A stretch of DNA of 64,000 nt from Torymus aiolomorphi (Eukaryota > Arthropoda > Insecta > Hymenoptera > Torymidae): the NCBI GenBank assembly GCA_036365515.1, contig CM070875.1, positions 88,616,128 through 88,680,127 of the forward strand, given 5' to 3'. The notes beneath the pieces were generated by a model. It was not told where the DNA came from, made no database searches, and saw only the letters and a program-made list of their open reading frames with translations. This document shows, one piece after another, positions 36,304-48,225 of this stretch (position 1 is the stretch's first letter; each line of letters begins with the position of its first letter). The translations under genes and the position numbers were made by a program.

Positions 36304-38150
36304 TCAACGATTTACCATCAATTCCTCAAAGGCTTTTCGCACTGATTTAGCATCTGCTTTCCTCAACGCCTTCAGCTCAACGTATCTAGTAAACAGGTCT
36401 TCAAAGACAATTACATACCTGTTACCAGTACGCAAGGGAGGTTTTGAGCCCATTATATCAGCTGCTACTACAACCCATGGACCGTCCAGGTTTCTCTCCG
36501 TCATCAGTCCAGCTGGAGCTTGCTGAGAGCTTTTGTGAGCTTGACATACTTGGCAGGCAGCTACGTACCAACACACGTCTCGATAATAGCCTGGCCAATA
36601 ATAATATGTCGCCACTCTCACAAAAGTCTTCTCCACGCCTAAGTGACCTGCTTGTGGAGTGCTATGAGCTTCAGCTAGGGCTTTTTCTCGATCTGCTTCA
36701 GGGAGGACGAGCTTCCACGCATCCATGTCCGGCAGCAACGGATCCACAGTCCTATTCGGACGGTGCGCGTACAGTAAGCTATTTACTATCTTCCAATCCG
36801 GGTATTTCCTAGGGTTTTTCTCGATATTGCTGATTCTTCCTTGATACCATGGATCTTCAGCTATAGCAGTGACGATAGCTGCGAGCTCATAAGTACCTTC
36901 CCAAGCACGCGAAAGCGCATCCGGAACTTTGTGCAGCGCTCCCTTACGGTATACAAATTCAATGTTGTATATTTGCAGAGCCGTATTCCATCTGGTTAAT
37001 CGACCCGCTGGGTCTTTGAGGTTATTCAACCACAAGAGGCTGTGGTGGTCGGTGATGACCGTAAATTTCTCACCTAGCATATAACCTCGCAGTCTCTCGA
37101 CGGACCATAAGACGGCGAGACACTCCTTCTCAGTGAGAGTATAATTTCTCTCTGCCTTCGACAGAGTCCTACTCACAAAATAGATAGGGTGCTCCTCGCC
37201 ATCAAATATCTGTGTCAGTACTCCAGCTATAGCATAATCACTCGCATCTGTTTGCAGAGTGAAGGGTAGCGACAGATCTGGCCTTGCAAGCACAGGAGCT
37301 TGCGTCAGTGCGAGCTGCAGCTTCTTAAACGCTTGCTGTTGCTCTTCGTGCCACTGCCACCAAACATCCTTCCTCAGCAGCTTGGTTAGCGGTGCTTTAT
37401 ACCCTGCTAGGTGAGCTATGAATCTGGAGTACCAGCCAATCATGCCGAGAAATCTCCTTAACTGCCTGATGTTAATGGACGCTGGGTACTCGAGGATGGG
37501 CTTTACTTTATCTTCATCAGTCTTCAGTCCGTCCTCGTTAACGATATAACCTAAGTACTTAACCTCCGCGCAACAGAACTCAGACTTTTTGAGGTTAATC
37601 TGTAGGTTTGCGTCTTTTAACGCCGTGAGCACGATCTCTAACCACTTTGTGTGCTCTTCAAATGTCGGCGAGACGATAATGACATCGTCTAAATAGGCGA
37701 ACACATACGGTTCCCAGGCAGCCTTGATTAGGTTATCCATGATGCGCTGGAACACAGCTGGAGCGTTTGTCAGCCCATATGGTAACCGGATGAAGTGGAA
37801 AAGTCCTCGCCCTGGTACTGAAAATGCGGTGACCTCTCTGCACTTCGGATCAAACGGAATCTCGTGGTATGCCTGGCTTAAATCTAGCTTAGAAATATAC
37901 TTAGCGGAACTTAACTTATCTAGTATATCATCCATGTTTCGCAATGGATACGCGATAGACTTAGTATGCTTATTAACTTGCCTATAGTCTATGCAAAATC
38001 GGAACAAGTCATACAATTTTGGATCTAACACAGGGCAACTTCGTCAGGGGCTATCAGATGGCTCGATAATTCCCTCTTTCAGCATCCTATCGACTGCAGC
38101 CCAAGCCGTCTGCAACATCTTCGGAGTATACTTCCGAGGAACTTGGCGAA
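36304..38150 (-). pseudogene. pol: Gypsy-type RT, RNase H and N-terminal integrase
   Basis: RT begins near PIRQVPRKYTPKMLQ (about 38150). It is interrupted by TGA at about 38047-38049, in EPSDSP-stop-RSCPVL, where relatives have tryptophan, and continues open for 575 residues. Visible motifs: YRQVNKHT, KLDLSQAYHEIPF, LPYGLTNAPAVFQR and the catalytic YLDD (near 37690). RNase H follows (TDASDYAIAGVL, ITDHHSLLWL), then the integrase HHCC zinc domain (HSTPQAGHLGVEKTF, CQVCQAH) and the first catalytic aspartate (AADIMG). The longest open frame of the window. Confidence 0.93.
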
Positions 38151-38154
38151 TGGG

Positions 38155-38690
38155 TTAATTTCCTTGAATGTCAATGAAATGAGGAGCGACATTAGCTAAT
38201 CCTAGCTTTTCCGGTGTAGGTGGAATCAATCTCTGTCTGATTTCTTCAATAAGTAACTGCTGATCAGCTGTAGCATGACTCAGTCCTTCTATGCTGGCTA
38301 GAGCTGAGAAACAGGTTGGATCTTGGCCGTAAGGGTAAAACTGATGCACTACTCCCTTCGGTGTCCACCATGTATCGTTCTTGTAGTCGATCATCATCTT
38401 AAACAACCGTTTGAAGTTGATTCCGAGAATGCAGTCGTACTGAAGCTCATCTGCTACACGGAAGGGCATAGATAACTTTGTATTATCGATGCTCACCGTC
38501 AGGTTCAGTACTCCTTGTAGCTTCACTGCACCTCCATCAGCTACGCGTACTGAAACTGCTTCCTGTTCCAATTTCTCGGCAAATTCCTTGCTGTCGCCTT
38601 TGCCGTGATACGAGTGAACGGAGCCATCGTCGAGCATGTCTAAGAGTTTCCTTCCATTCAATTCTATGTTGAAGAATAACTTGGCTCGAC
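38155..38690 (-). pseudogene. pol: Retropepsin-like protease region
   Basis: A frame reading IELNGRKLLDML followed by DDGSVHSYHG sits where a gypsy protease should be; the usual active site is D-S/T-G, here DDG. YDCILGINFKRLF further on fits the ILG element of retropepsins. A TAA-type stop separates it from RT. Too changed to judge whether the odd active site is ancestral. Confidence 0.65.
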
Positions 38691-40174
38691 GTTGCTAATA
38701 GCGCTTCTCATTATCAGTGATTCTGGACCTAGAACTTGAGGGTTGTCTCCCTCGCTCATAGCTGCAGCTGAAATGTTTTCTGGAGTAACAACGATCAAAT
38801 CAGAAGTGGAAGGAGTCGAGTCTGAAGTAGGAGGGGGTGAGTTGACTCCGTTAACTTCCTTACTCGTTTCTCTTACTCGTTTCCCGCCGCCGTAGCCGAA
38901 TTGCACTTGGTACATCGACGCGCCGTGGTATTAGGCTGTCCGCACATTAGGCAGACTGCAGCGTTCATACACTCACGTCTCCAATGTCCGGCTTGGCCGC
39001 AGCGGAAACATGGCTCTCGCATTTTCCGTCGCTGCATGTCCTGGTACTTCGCCTTCGAGGGGACGGTCTCGATCATCAGCTCTTCCTGTTTAGGCTCGCT
39101 CTCCGCCGGCTTCCCTCGAGCATTTCCCTTTTGGTCGCTGCGGCGACCCTTACTCTTGCTGCAAGCATCTCGTTTCCGATGTTTCTTCTCTTCCCGCTGT
39201 CCATCTGTCGATTTGAACTTCCGTTCTCTCGACGATCGCTGCTTCTCTCCTCCTTCCGTCTGTGTGGCTGCTACAGGAGCGAGATTGCTTGAGCTGGACA
39301 GCTTCGGCTCGTTTTCTTCCGGTGTGTTCGGAACCACTGAGGCTAGTTTCACCTGCCGCTGTTGCTTCGGAGGAGTGTACGCTGAAGCAGGGAAAGCTGA
39401 ATCCGCAATTGGAGGTGGCGGCTTGTACGCCTTCTCCTGAGCTCTCTGCAGCTCCTCTCGCTTGCCTAGCTTCTGCAACTCTGGAAAATTTTCGAAATCT
39501 TTCCTCTTAATGCGCAACCGATATGAGGGGTGCAGCTTCTGGTATACTCTGTCTAGCTGCTCTCCTAACGTAAGCAGCGGCTTAAGCTGATCCAGCAGGT
39601 CTCTCACTTTCAGCAGGTAGTTGGAAATCTCCTCACTCGGTCCTTGCGTTCGCACCTCCAGCTACTTCCGTAGCCTCTCCTGCACGTCTTCGAAGCTGTA
39701 CTGCAGGCGAAACGCGTCGACGAAGTCTTCGAACGTCCGCCAGAACTGATACTCTCGGCGAAACCATTGCCATGACTCACCATCGAGAGCTGCGGGCAAG
39801 GCTTTCACTATTTCCTCGAGAGTCAGTTTGTAAGTTTCTTTACATTTTGTTAAGTCCGCAATGAAACTTTCCGGGTCTCTTTTCCTATCCCCTTTAAACG
39901 AAATATGCCACTTAGTGAGTAGCTGCGTCGTGCGTTTCTCTTTATAAAGCGATGAACGCTCGAAAAACGATGCATCTTGACTCATCCCAGGAGGAGAGAC
40001 ATCAAATCTCCCCGGGTGAGGCTGGAAGTTTGCAACAGGATCCATCGGAGCTGATGAAAATCCTGTGGCAGCTGGCGGTGGGACTGCAGGCGGAAAATAC
40101 AACCCAGAATGCGGAATGTTACCATTATACCATGGATACCCTGGAGCATTGGACATCATCGGCTGCGAGGACAC
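38664..40174 (-). pseudogene. gag: Gypsy-type gag, capsid and zinc knuckle
   Basis: The retrotransposon gag domain is recognisable in GDRKRDPESFIADLTKC and WQWFRREYQFWRTFEDF (40174-39662). After an in-frame TAG it continues with SEEISNYLLKVRDLLDQL. A basic, charged stretch leads to CFRCGQAGHWRREC, a classic CX2CX4HX4C knuckle (near 39010), and a second atypical cysteine motif CLMCGQPNTTARRCTKC. The tail from 38915 to 38664 reads in another frame. Confidence 0.85.
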
Positions 40175-41553
40175 AACAGGTTGCGGAAAATACCCAGGCG
40201 GATACTGAAACTACGGTGGCGGCACTGGCTGATTGTAATACGGGCGCACCGGCTCCACTCGTGCTCCAAATCCGCTCGCTTGTGAAGCTCCAGCTGAACC
40301 AAAATTTTGAGCGAGCGACGCTGTGGATATGAGAGCCGGCTCATGATAACCTGGTGTTACTCGCGGCATTAGACATTGTGAGTAGACAGCAGGCCCTGCT
40401 ACGGCATCGAAATTTCCAAGAGCAACATTAGCTGAAAGCTGAGGAATACTCGCCGAAGATACCGAACCAACTTCGGAAACACCGCTGCCGAACTCTCTTC
40501 CCGGATACCTCGTGGACGGAGCAGCCGGATATCTCATCTGCTGCAATGGCAACGCTGGAAGCGGCAAAACCGACGTACCACTGAACAATCCGTTCAGCTG
40601 CCTCACCGCCCCTCCTTCACTCGCAGATAATGGAATCTCGTTCCGCGCACTCGCCACACTCATTAAATCCATACTATTTTTCATGAACGTGCTATGCTCG
40701 TGAGCACGAAGTTGACCGAGAGGATAACGTGTGGATTGTGCACGCGGATTAGGAGCTGACTCCCTCATGTCATGAAACACTTCCGGCGCGGCGATGCTAA
40801 CATGCCTCTGCGCGTCAGAACTCTGTATCGCTGGAGCAACATGGCTGCCAGCTGTAGGCGGCTCGGCCGCACGCCGCGGCTCACTCACTTCGATGTGCAG
40901 CCTCGAAGTAAAAGTCTGCGACGGCTCCTCCATCGAAATTGGATCGCGAAATCTACCTATCGATTGGCCTGTGGAGAGCGGCTCTGCTTCTGAATACTCT
41001 GGAGCTACCACCGCGGCTGCACTGCAACCCTAGATGGCGAAAAACGTGCAGCAGAATGCCTACTCAACGACGAAGGACTATGCGCAGAAGTGGACTCGTC
41101 CGCCGGCTCGTCTCTGGCCGGGTCCCATGGCGCGGCGTCTGCGCCAAAATAGCGTCGCATCTCGTGCCTCTCCAACCTATTACGCAATATGATCGCGTCC
41201 GAGCGAATATTCAGCCCGAACCGCTGAGCAGTCATCGCAACTTCCCCGTCGGTTAACTTATTAATCGATCGCTTCAGCGCTTCAGCTGCAGCTATCGGGT
41301 CGATGCACATTAGATCATTCTCGTCGACACCGAGCGAAGCCCAACTCCAGTCAGGATTCTCCATCTGCATTACCTTCTCAGTTAGCCTCGGTCGAACAGC
41401 TCCGCTGATTTTCCTTCGCAATCTAATTTTACTCACGATTTTCTTTACATTACTATTACAAATACTAAGTTTAACAGAACCAAAGAGACTAAATCTAAAC
41501 AGCAAGCACAGCAAAGCAAAAAAAACCAAACGAAAGAAAATCAAGCCAATCAA
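40175..41553 (-). pseudogene. gag: Gypsy-type gag, N-terminal region
   Basis: Two overlapping frames: 41553-41005 (with MENPDWSWASLGVDEND and NRLERHEMRRYFG) and 41011-40211 (low-complexity, A/S/P-rich, with YPPGYFPQP-like text beyond its stop). They are joined by a frameshift near 41010, and a TAG near 40208 separates the second from the capsid frame. The likely original start is a methionine just before ENPDWSW (near 41365); upstream residues are hydrophobic and probably leader sequence. No domain recognised. Confidence 0.65.
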
Positions 41554-41583
41554 CCGAGTTGAAGTGAGAAGGTGAAGTGCGAC

Positions 41584-41850
41584 TGTTACGCACTTGCTCC
41601 TTGCAACGCGAACTGAATTCCCTCAAAAAAGTTCCCCTCCCGTTTCTATTAAAAAATAACGGAGGCGTGGGAAAGTTTATGGAAAGTTATGCGGAAAGGA
41701 GCGTAAGCGAGCAATCTCTCCAAGAGCGGGGGGGGGGGGGAGAAATTAAAGTAAAAATAAAAATAAGCACCGAAATGGAAAAAGAAAAATGTCAAGACCA
41801 AAAAACGTAAAACTGTGAAATGATTCTGTCGTGCACGCGTGTTCAGGAAG
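41584..41850. other. Possible LTR remnant or flank
   Basis: Begins TGTTACGCACTTGC, resembling TGTAACGCTCTGCC at the LTR end 31428, but similarity stops there. Purine-rich with a G14-type run near 41735. No coding content. Confidence 0.3.
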
Positions 41851-42748
41851 TTACTCGCTAATTAACATAACAATAGCATTAACTTTTAAATCTAATTTAT
41901 GAGGTGGCAAACCTTCATAAATATTGTTTAATGTTTCTATTGGAAAAAATAGATCTATGTTGTCATCACTTTGATCAACACCTTTATGAGTCGCATCATC
42001 TGTACTATAATAAGTCTTGTTATTACCATTTAATAACATTAAAATTTTTTCTTACAAAAATTTAATGTCTTCATTATGAGGTGCTAAAATAACACGATCA
42101 TAATCATTTATTTTATTAATATTTTTATAAATTTGTAAGCAAACATCGTTAGTTCTCCAATTATTATGTATTATAAAAGAATTTATATTACCGTCTCTTA
42201 TTTGTAATAATAATTTCGAGAATTCATTATTCTGAGAACGAATATTGTGTTTTAATTTGAAAATTTTAAATAAAGGCCAAAGTTCAGAATATTTAACAGT
42301 GTCTTCAATTATAGTGCTTCTAAATCCGTGTTTCATTGCTGGGAGTATTTGTGAAAATCACCTCCTAAAATTATTAATTTTCACCCAAAAGGTAAATCGT
42401 TTGTACATAAATCTCTTAAAGATCTGTCAATAATTTCTAAAGCATTTTTGGGTATCATAGATGCTTCATCCCAGATTATGACTTCTGTTTCTCTTAATTT
42501 CTTTTTATCTGATTCTAATTTAAAAAAAAATATTTGTAATACTATTTAAATCTAATGTCAATCTAAAGGTTCTATGAGTAGTCATTCCGTTGGGTAAGAG
42601 GATAGACGCTATACTAGTCCAAGCCATTGATATAATATTTTTTCCTTTTGATAGAAAATAATAAATTAAAGTTTTATATACAAATGTTTTACCCGAATCT
42701 CCAGGACCATCTATAAAATTGATTTTATTTATATTTTTTTATAAGTTG

Positions 42749-43520
42749 TGTCACGGCCTGTCATACCGACGTCGGTAATTAGTAAGTTTGTGGTAGCGAA
42801 CGCTAGAGGGCGCGTCGATGCAGAATTGGAGCTGCATCGACGAGACGAGGAGCAAGCCGGCGCGAGAGGACCCGGCATTCATCTTGTTGTTGTCACTCGT
42901 GAAATAGAGACGCGCTCGAGTTCGCGCGACTTTATAATCGCAATTAACACGATGGAGAATTGGCCTTTTCATCCATCCAACCTCAGGAGTGAACAGGTGT
43001 AGATTCCTGAGGCTATTTCTCCGTCGGAGAAGTGTGACTTCACGTACTTACGTGGAAAGTATGTGAAGTGTTCCAAGACTGTGCGACCGGCTGATTCTAC
43101 CTGCCGTACTGTCAATACAAAGCGACTTCCTCGAGCAGAAGACCGGCTCGCCTGGTATTGCTACAGTCCAAGATACCATGAGGGATCAAGTTATGAAGCC
43201 AGTCGAGTCGCGAGGATACACACCAAGAAGCTAGGCCATCAAGTTACGTCCACCTAAGATCTAACACGGTAAGCGTTCACGCATCATCCACGACGCGAGT
43301 AATAGTGCGTAACCTCCCATCCAGGTTCGTCATTCCTGGACAGCGGCTTCGAATAGGGATTCTCGTGCGGAGAGAGCGAGTGCAGAGAGAGCGCAGGCCC
43401 GGATCATCAGTTATCGAAGGTCACCAGCAAAGTTTAACTTGCCGGCAGTTTCGTAACCGACAAGTGAGCAGATTACATTGCGCGGTATAACCTGCTCTCT
43501 CTCTCTCTCTCGCGCTCTGT

Positions 43521-43601
<81 letters not shown>

Positions 43602-44244
43602 CGCGCAGCGAGCGCGACCGGTCTCTCACCCGCGTATTCAACGATGAATGCGCGACGTAGAATACCGTGTACGCGCGGCGTATGTTACCGCGCGTGCTCG
43701 GCGTATATTACCGACAGCGTGACGTCAGCCTCCGAGACAGCTGACGTCTTTAGCGTTGTGCTGGCGCACCATTAGGATAGATTATTCAACGTATGAATTT
43801 AACCCGTTCCGTCAATATCTAAATTCATTGCTTTTATGTTATTACTCTTTTACCAAACCATCATATTTCATTCAATAAATAATAGTCATTTGTTATTAAC
43901 TTTAACCACTCAAGTTATCATTTCGCGACCTTAGTCATTCCCCGTTCCCCCGCCACCTCCGCGGTCGTTACGTTAGAGAGAACGTACCGTTTACATCTGA
44001 GCAGCTGGCACATGAACCAGGGATTCGGTGAGGAGTTCGAGGCCCTGGCAGAAATAAAGCGCGAGTCTCCGACTTGCGTGTTGCACGGCAAGTAACCAGA
44101 TTAGGTTTAGCATTGCACGACGTTGTAGCGTCCGCTGCCTAATCTGGCTATTGGGTCTCCGAGAGTTGAACCGGAGGACCCGGAGTTGAACCGCTGAGAC
44201 GTGCAGATGAAATGCGTCTTAGCCCTAATAACTACCACGTGACA
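42749..44244 (+). repeat. Solo LTR, 1496 bp, with GTTG duplication
   Basis: Begins TGTCACGG and ends CCACGTGACA, with inverted ends. GTTG flanks both sides (42745-42748 and 44245-44248). A TTTATAAT box near 42930 and AATAAA near 43876 suggest + orientation. GC-rich, with (CT)n and (GT)n at about 43497-43600. It lies inside the helicase pseudogene, so it is younger than that copy. No internal retroelement sequence is present. Confidence 0.8.
43523..43601. repeat. (GT)n microsatellite within the solo LTR
   Basis: About 38 GT units with two A interruptions. Confidence 0.95.
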
Positions 44245-44320
44245 GTTGTTTGAAAATAAATTTTTGATCTTCATTTAATTTTGTAAACTTATCTTCGAAT
44301 ATTTCCTTACTAATTGGGTT

Positions 44321-44545
44321 ATGTCAAGAGGACACCGTACCGCTAACATAACCGCTAATCTAATATAATGAATTTAACATTGTTTATGCCTAGGGCAAAG
44401 CGTTCCTGTAGATGGCAACGCGCCGTCGATTTGATGTTTCTGGAACTCCTGCTACTTTTTTAAACGTCTGCTGCTCCTTCGCAGTGTCCACGCAGAATAT
44501 AGCGCGAGTTTACATTTAAATGTTGCAAGTGAAAATGTTCACTAC
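44321..44545. other. Unassigned flank
   Basis: Mixed-composition sequence between the helicase fragment and the next MITE. No feature recognised. Confidence 0.4.
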
Positions 44546-44549
44546 TTAA

Positions 44550-44990
44550 GGAGGTTCGATACCAAACTGAATAATATAAGATCATTCGAAAAATTTAATA
44601 TATTGTTCTTTGATTGATTTTCTATAAGTGTGGGGATTTCAGATCGTTTGTCAACTCGGTTATGAAATTATTGAACTTCAAAGTTCAACTCTTATACACG
44701 GGTTCTTATGGAAGTACCTTTGCTAAAACACAAAACACTTAGGATACGATTCTTTACAAAATATAAGAATGATCCAAAAAACTATTCGCAATATAGCAAA
44801 TATACAGGAGAATGTTTGTACGAAGTCGATTCGTGCGTTTATAGACCTCGATTCTGAGTACTGCGGCAAAACGTAAACAAACGATGTAGTTCGTTGGCTG
44901 CGAGAGTGGCTGCGCTGTGAGTGGAGCGGCACGCGCGGTGCGAGGGGAAACCTTCCTCCTTCCCCGCACGCTGAGAGGTATCTATCCTCC
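44550..44990. mobile_element. 441-bp MITE with TTAA target site
   Basis: TTAA flanks both ends (44546-44549 and 44991-44994). The ends are GGAGGTTCGATACC and the reverse of GGAGGATAGATACC. TTAA duplications are used by piggyBac and Kolobok transposons. Non-coding. Confidence 0.65.
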
Positions 44991-45140
44991 TTAAGCAAAA
45001 ATAAAATAAAAATTAATCAAAATATACAGGCTTTTTATTCGCCCGTTATAACGAAGACTTCGTTAAAAAAAATCCCCCTTCTAATAATATGAAAAAATAC
45101 AATGCTTTTTTTCGTACTTACTTAGTCAATCAAGTTTTAT

Positions 45141-45570
45141 TTAAGTCACAGGGACGCGAAAGGACACGGAGGAACGCGGGGGGATGGTTTTCATTTTGCG
45201 GAGGGACAATGCGGAGGGACGATGCTGAAGGACAATGCGGAGGGATGCGGAGGATCGCGGGGGAATAGTTTTCATTTTGTAATTTTCAATACGGAGGGAC
45301 AATGCGGAGGGACGCGGAGGGACGCGGAGGGACAATGTGGAGGGAGAATGCGAAGGGACAATGCAAACCCCAAATAACGCAAAAAAACAGTGAATTTTAC
45401 GTTATTTTGTGGAGGGAACTTTGCGAAGGGACGCGGAGATACGCGGAGGGATGCGGAGGGACGCGGAGCGACGCGGAGGGACAATGCAGACCATAAATAA
45501 CGCAAAAAAAAGAGTGAATTTTACGTTATTTTGTGGAGGGCACTTTGCGGAGGGACGCGGAGGGTGAGCG
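45141..45570 (+). repeat. GGAGGGACGC minisatellite
   Basis: Iterations of GGAGGGACGC / GGAGGGACAATGC. Two ~125-bp-spaced segments each carry AAATAACGCAAAAAAA and AATTTTACGTTATTTTGTGG. R/S/P-rich frames are translations of the repeat. Confidence 0.9.
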
Positions 45571-45639
45571 TCTTAATTGAGCTTACAACTATATAGTATA
45601 ATAATATATATATTATATAAGTGTAAGGCTCAAAATGGG

Positions 45640-45895
45640 TACCTACCCCCTCCACCCCCTACACCCCTCTCCACTTCCCCACCACTTTTCACCGTGAAAT
45701 TCTTTCAAATGTTACGTTATTTTGAAGGGTGTCTGTCCCTCCACTGCCCCCCCCGCCCCCACCACTCCACCCCCCTCCATCCAACTCCACGTTCCCTCCA
45801 TGCCCCTCCAGCTACCACCCCACCTACCCCTCCACCTACCCGTCCACCTGCTCCTCCACCTGCTTCTCCACCAATCCTTCATACCTGATCCATTC
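45640..45895 (+). repeat. C-rich low-complexity block
   Basis: CCTCCACC-type words with a strong C bias on the + strand. It follows the G-rich minisatellite, so the two bias directions face each other. Contains ATGTTACGTTATTTTGAAGG, related to the preceding repeat. Confidence 0.85.
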
Positions 45896-45939
45896 CTCGT
45901 ACACTACTAAAAAATTTATATAGTATGTTTCCCATAGTG

Positions 45940-46590
45940 GATCCAAGATGTCGGCCAAAAATTGAAATTGTACCGGAATTTGTTAATAATTGTATATTGT
46001 GGGTTTCCGGATTCGCTGATTAGAAATCTGAACTCAGATATTCTCAGTATAAAATGGCGGCCAAAAATTAAAAAATATTACTGGATTCTGCTGAAAATTG
46101 TATATAGGATGTATCTGGATTCGCTCATTACGAATCTGAACTCATAGTTTGCTAAATCAAAATGGCGGCTAAATATTGAAATATTACTGAATTTTGCAAT
46201 TGTTTATGGGGGATTTCTGGATTCGCGTATTAGGATTTCTAAATGATAGAATTCGTTGAAAAATAATATAATTCGTTGAGTAGGAACTGAGCTCAGATTT
46301 TGAGAATTCAATATGGCGAACCCAAGATAGCGGTCAAAAATTGAAATTTTACCAGATTTTGCTAAAAATTGTATATAGTTGATTTCCAAATTCTCTGATT
46401 AGGAATCTGAACTCAGATTTTGAGAATTCAAAATGGGGATCGATGATGGCGGCCAAATATTGAAATATTACTGGATCTTGCTGAAAAATGTATGTTCGGA
46501 TTTTCTGGATTCGATGATTACGAATCTCAACTCAGATTTTGAAAATTTAAAATAGTGGACCCAAGATGGCGGCCAAAAATTGAAATTTAG
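45940..46590 (+). repeat. Tandem repeat with AAGATGGCGGCCAAAAATTG
   Basis: About six diverged units of 105-170 bp starting near 45949, 46055, 46163, 46330, 46446 and 46566. Each contains GATTCGCTGATTAGGAATCT-like text followed by GAACTCAGATTTTGA. Confidence 0.88.
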
Positions 46591-46917
46591 GCTGATTGAA
46601 TTTAAAGAAGATTAAAAAAACAAAATTCAGTTTAAACATATTTTAGAAAACGATTTCCAGTTGTATTAGCTTTTATTATAATATTTTTTTTTTAAATTCA
46701 CATTAAAAATGAGGGTTGGCGAGTGGAGCGAGCAGGGGCTGAAGCCTCACTAGTATATCTATCTATTTGTATTATATAGATGTTAGCATTATTTCTGAAC
46801 ATCAGCCCCCCTCACCCCCCCTCTCCACCGCCCCCCGCGGCTTGCCCCTCAAAATATCATAAAAATCAGCGTATTTCTATGATTTTTTTTATATTAAAAT
46901 AGCCTCCACAAAAAATA
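46591..46917. other. Unassigned segment next to the truncated Copia end
   Basis: AT-rich, then CGAGTGGAGCGAGC and a C-rich stretch. No 3' LTR of Copia copy 2 is found here. Confidence 0.5.
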
Positions 46918-48225
46918 TTCTCGCACATAATGCTCTTGAATGTCTGTCATATGTCTGAGTTTGCTACCACCGTCCGTTTTAGTGCTCGCTTCTGCCGCTT
47001 TATTGTCACATCATAGTACAATAGGAGTGAAATTTCAATCTAGTACTATTTTAAGACAATTGTGTATAGGCATCAACTCCTGACAACAGTCACTTATCGC
47101 TACGTACTCTGCTTGACAAGTAGATAGAGCAACATAATTTTGTTTCTTCGTTCGCCATGTAATCGGGTCATTAAACAGCTTTATTACGTAGCCACTTGTA
47201 GTTTTGGCTCCTTTACAGTCGCCAAAACTTGCGTCACAATATCATTGCATATCATTGCTATCTCCATAGTAATTAAGACTGTAAGATTCTGTACCCTTCA
47301 AGTATCGAAACATTCGCTCAGCCATCTTCCAATCTTTCTCCTTAGGACCGATTTGATGTCTGCTCAGAACGTTCACTCCATACGTTATATCGGATCTGCT
47401 AGCACTCGCTAAGTACAATAAAGATCCTACGACCTCTCTGTACAATCTGTTATTCAGATTCTCTGTTCTCACATAAATACTGTTTTCGTTTTCTATCTCG
47501 TATCCTATTCTCACTCTATTGGACACTTGATTGGTCATTGGAGTTCTTTGAGGGTGACTATTTTCGTAACAAAATCGTTTCAGTATTTTGTCAATATATC
47601 TTTGTTGGCTCAATTTCAGTACTTTAGCTTTCCTGTCTCTTTCGATCTCCAATCCAAGATAATTTTTCAGCTCTCCAATATCACTCATTTCAAATTCTTG
47701 GCTCAACTTTCGCTTGATCTCTTGGATTTTCATGAAATCATTAGCAGTGATTAAGATATCATCAACATACAAAATCAGTATTAATACTTTATTATTTTCA
47801 TTCCAACTGAACAAGCAGGACTTATCTGGATCGAGTTTCAAACCCAATTTTGCAGCCTTTTCCTTAAATTTTTCATTCGAGCATTTTGGGCTCAACTTCA
47901 GATCGTACAATGCTTTCTTCAACTTACACACTTTTCGCTGTCTTGTTTCATTTGAGCACATCATTCCTTCCAGAATCTCCATCAATACTTCACTCTGAAG
48001 TTGTCCATTCAAAAAGGCAGTTTTGACATCCATTTGACAAATGTGAAAATCGCATTTGTTTGCTATTACAAGTATAGCTCGTATAAGTGGTAGTCGACAC
48101 ACTGGAGCATATGTTTCTTGAAGCTCATACTCGTTGCGATCCTTAAAACCTCTTATTAGAAGTCGAGCATTGTATCTTGATTTTTGTTTAGCGATTCTAA
48201 TTCGTTCTCTATGGCTTCCATCCAT
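46918..48225 (-). pseudogene. pol: Copia copy 2 RT and RNase H
   Basis: A 327-residue frame (48225-47242) includes YAPVCRLPLIRAIL, QMDVKTAFLNGQL, an intact YVDDILIT box and YREVVGSLLYLAS. About 100 bp around the RT N-terminus present in copy 1 are deleted near 48185. A TGA follows GDSNDMQ. RNase H continues with ASFGDCKGAKTTSGYVI and QAEYVAISDCC. Two tryptophan codons of copy 1 are TGA here, and the sequence is truncated after a phrase matching EHYVRE. Confidence 0.88.

Larger units (their letters stand above)
35193..41583 (-). mobile_element. Ty3/gypsy-type retrotransposon body (decayed)
   Basis: Minus-strand gag, protease, RT, RNase H and integrase in gypsy order (integrase last). Several stops and at least one frameshift make it inactive. 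Its base composition is more GC-balanced than its surroundings. The LTR at 31428-32367 has the right orientation to be its 3' LTR, if the 32875-35116 block is a later insertion. No matching 5' LTR is present right of 41583, although TGTTACGC at 41584 resembles the LTR end TGTAACGC. Confidence 0.88.
41851..44320 (-). pseudogene. Helitron-type Pif1 helicase fragment, split by an LTR
   Basis: Read on the minus strand: LNEDQKFIFKQ (about 44290-44250), then a 1.5 kb insertion, then DGPGDSGKTFVYKT (Walker A, near 42715-42680), TTHRTF, WDEASMIPKNALEIIDRSL (Walker B, about 42480-42425), KLKHNIRS, and LPPHKLDLKVNAIVMLI (about 41910-41860). This order and the last motif are typical of the helicase half of Helitron Rep/Hel proteins. 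Several frameshifts and stops are present. The replication-initiator (Rep) part and the Helitron ends are not seen. AT-rich, unlike the inserted LTR. Confidence 0.85.

Noticed and set aside
38901..39440. 179-residue plus-strand frame
   Set aside because: Antisense shadow of the gypsy gag zinc-knuckle frame.
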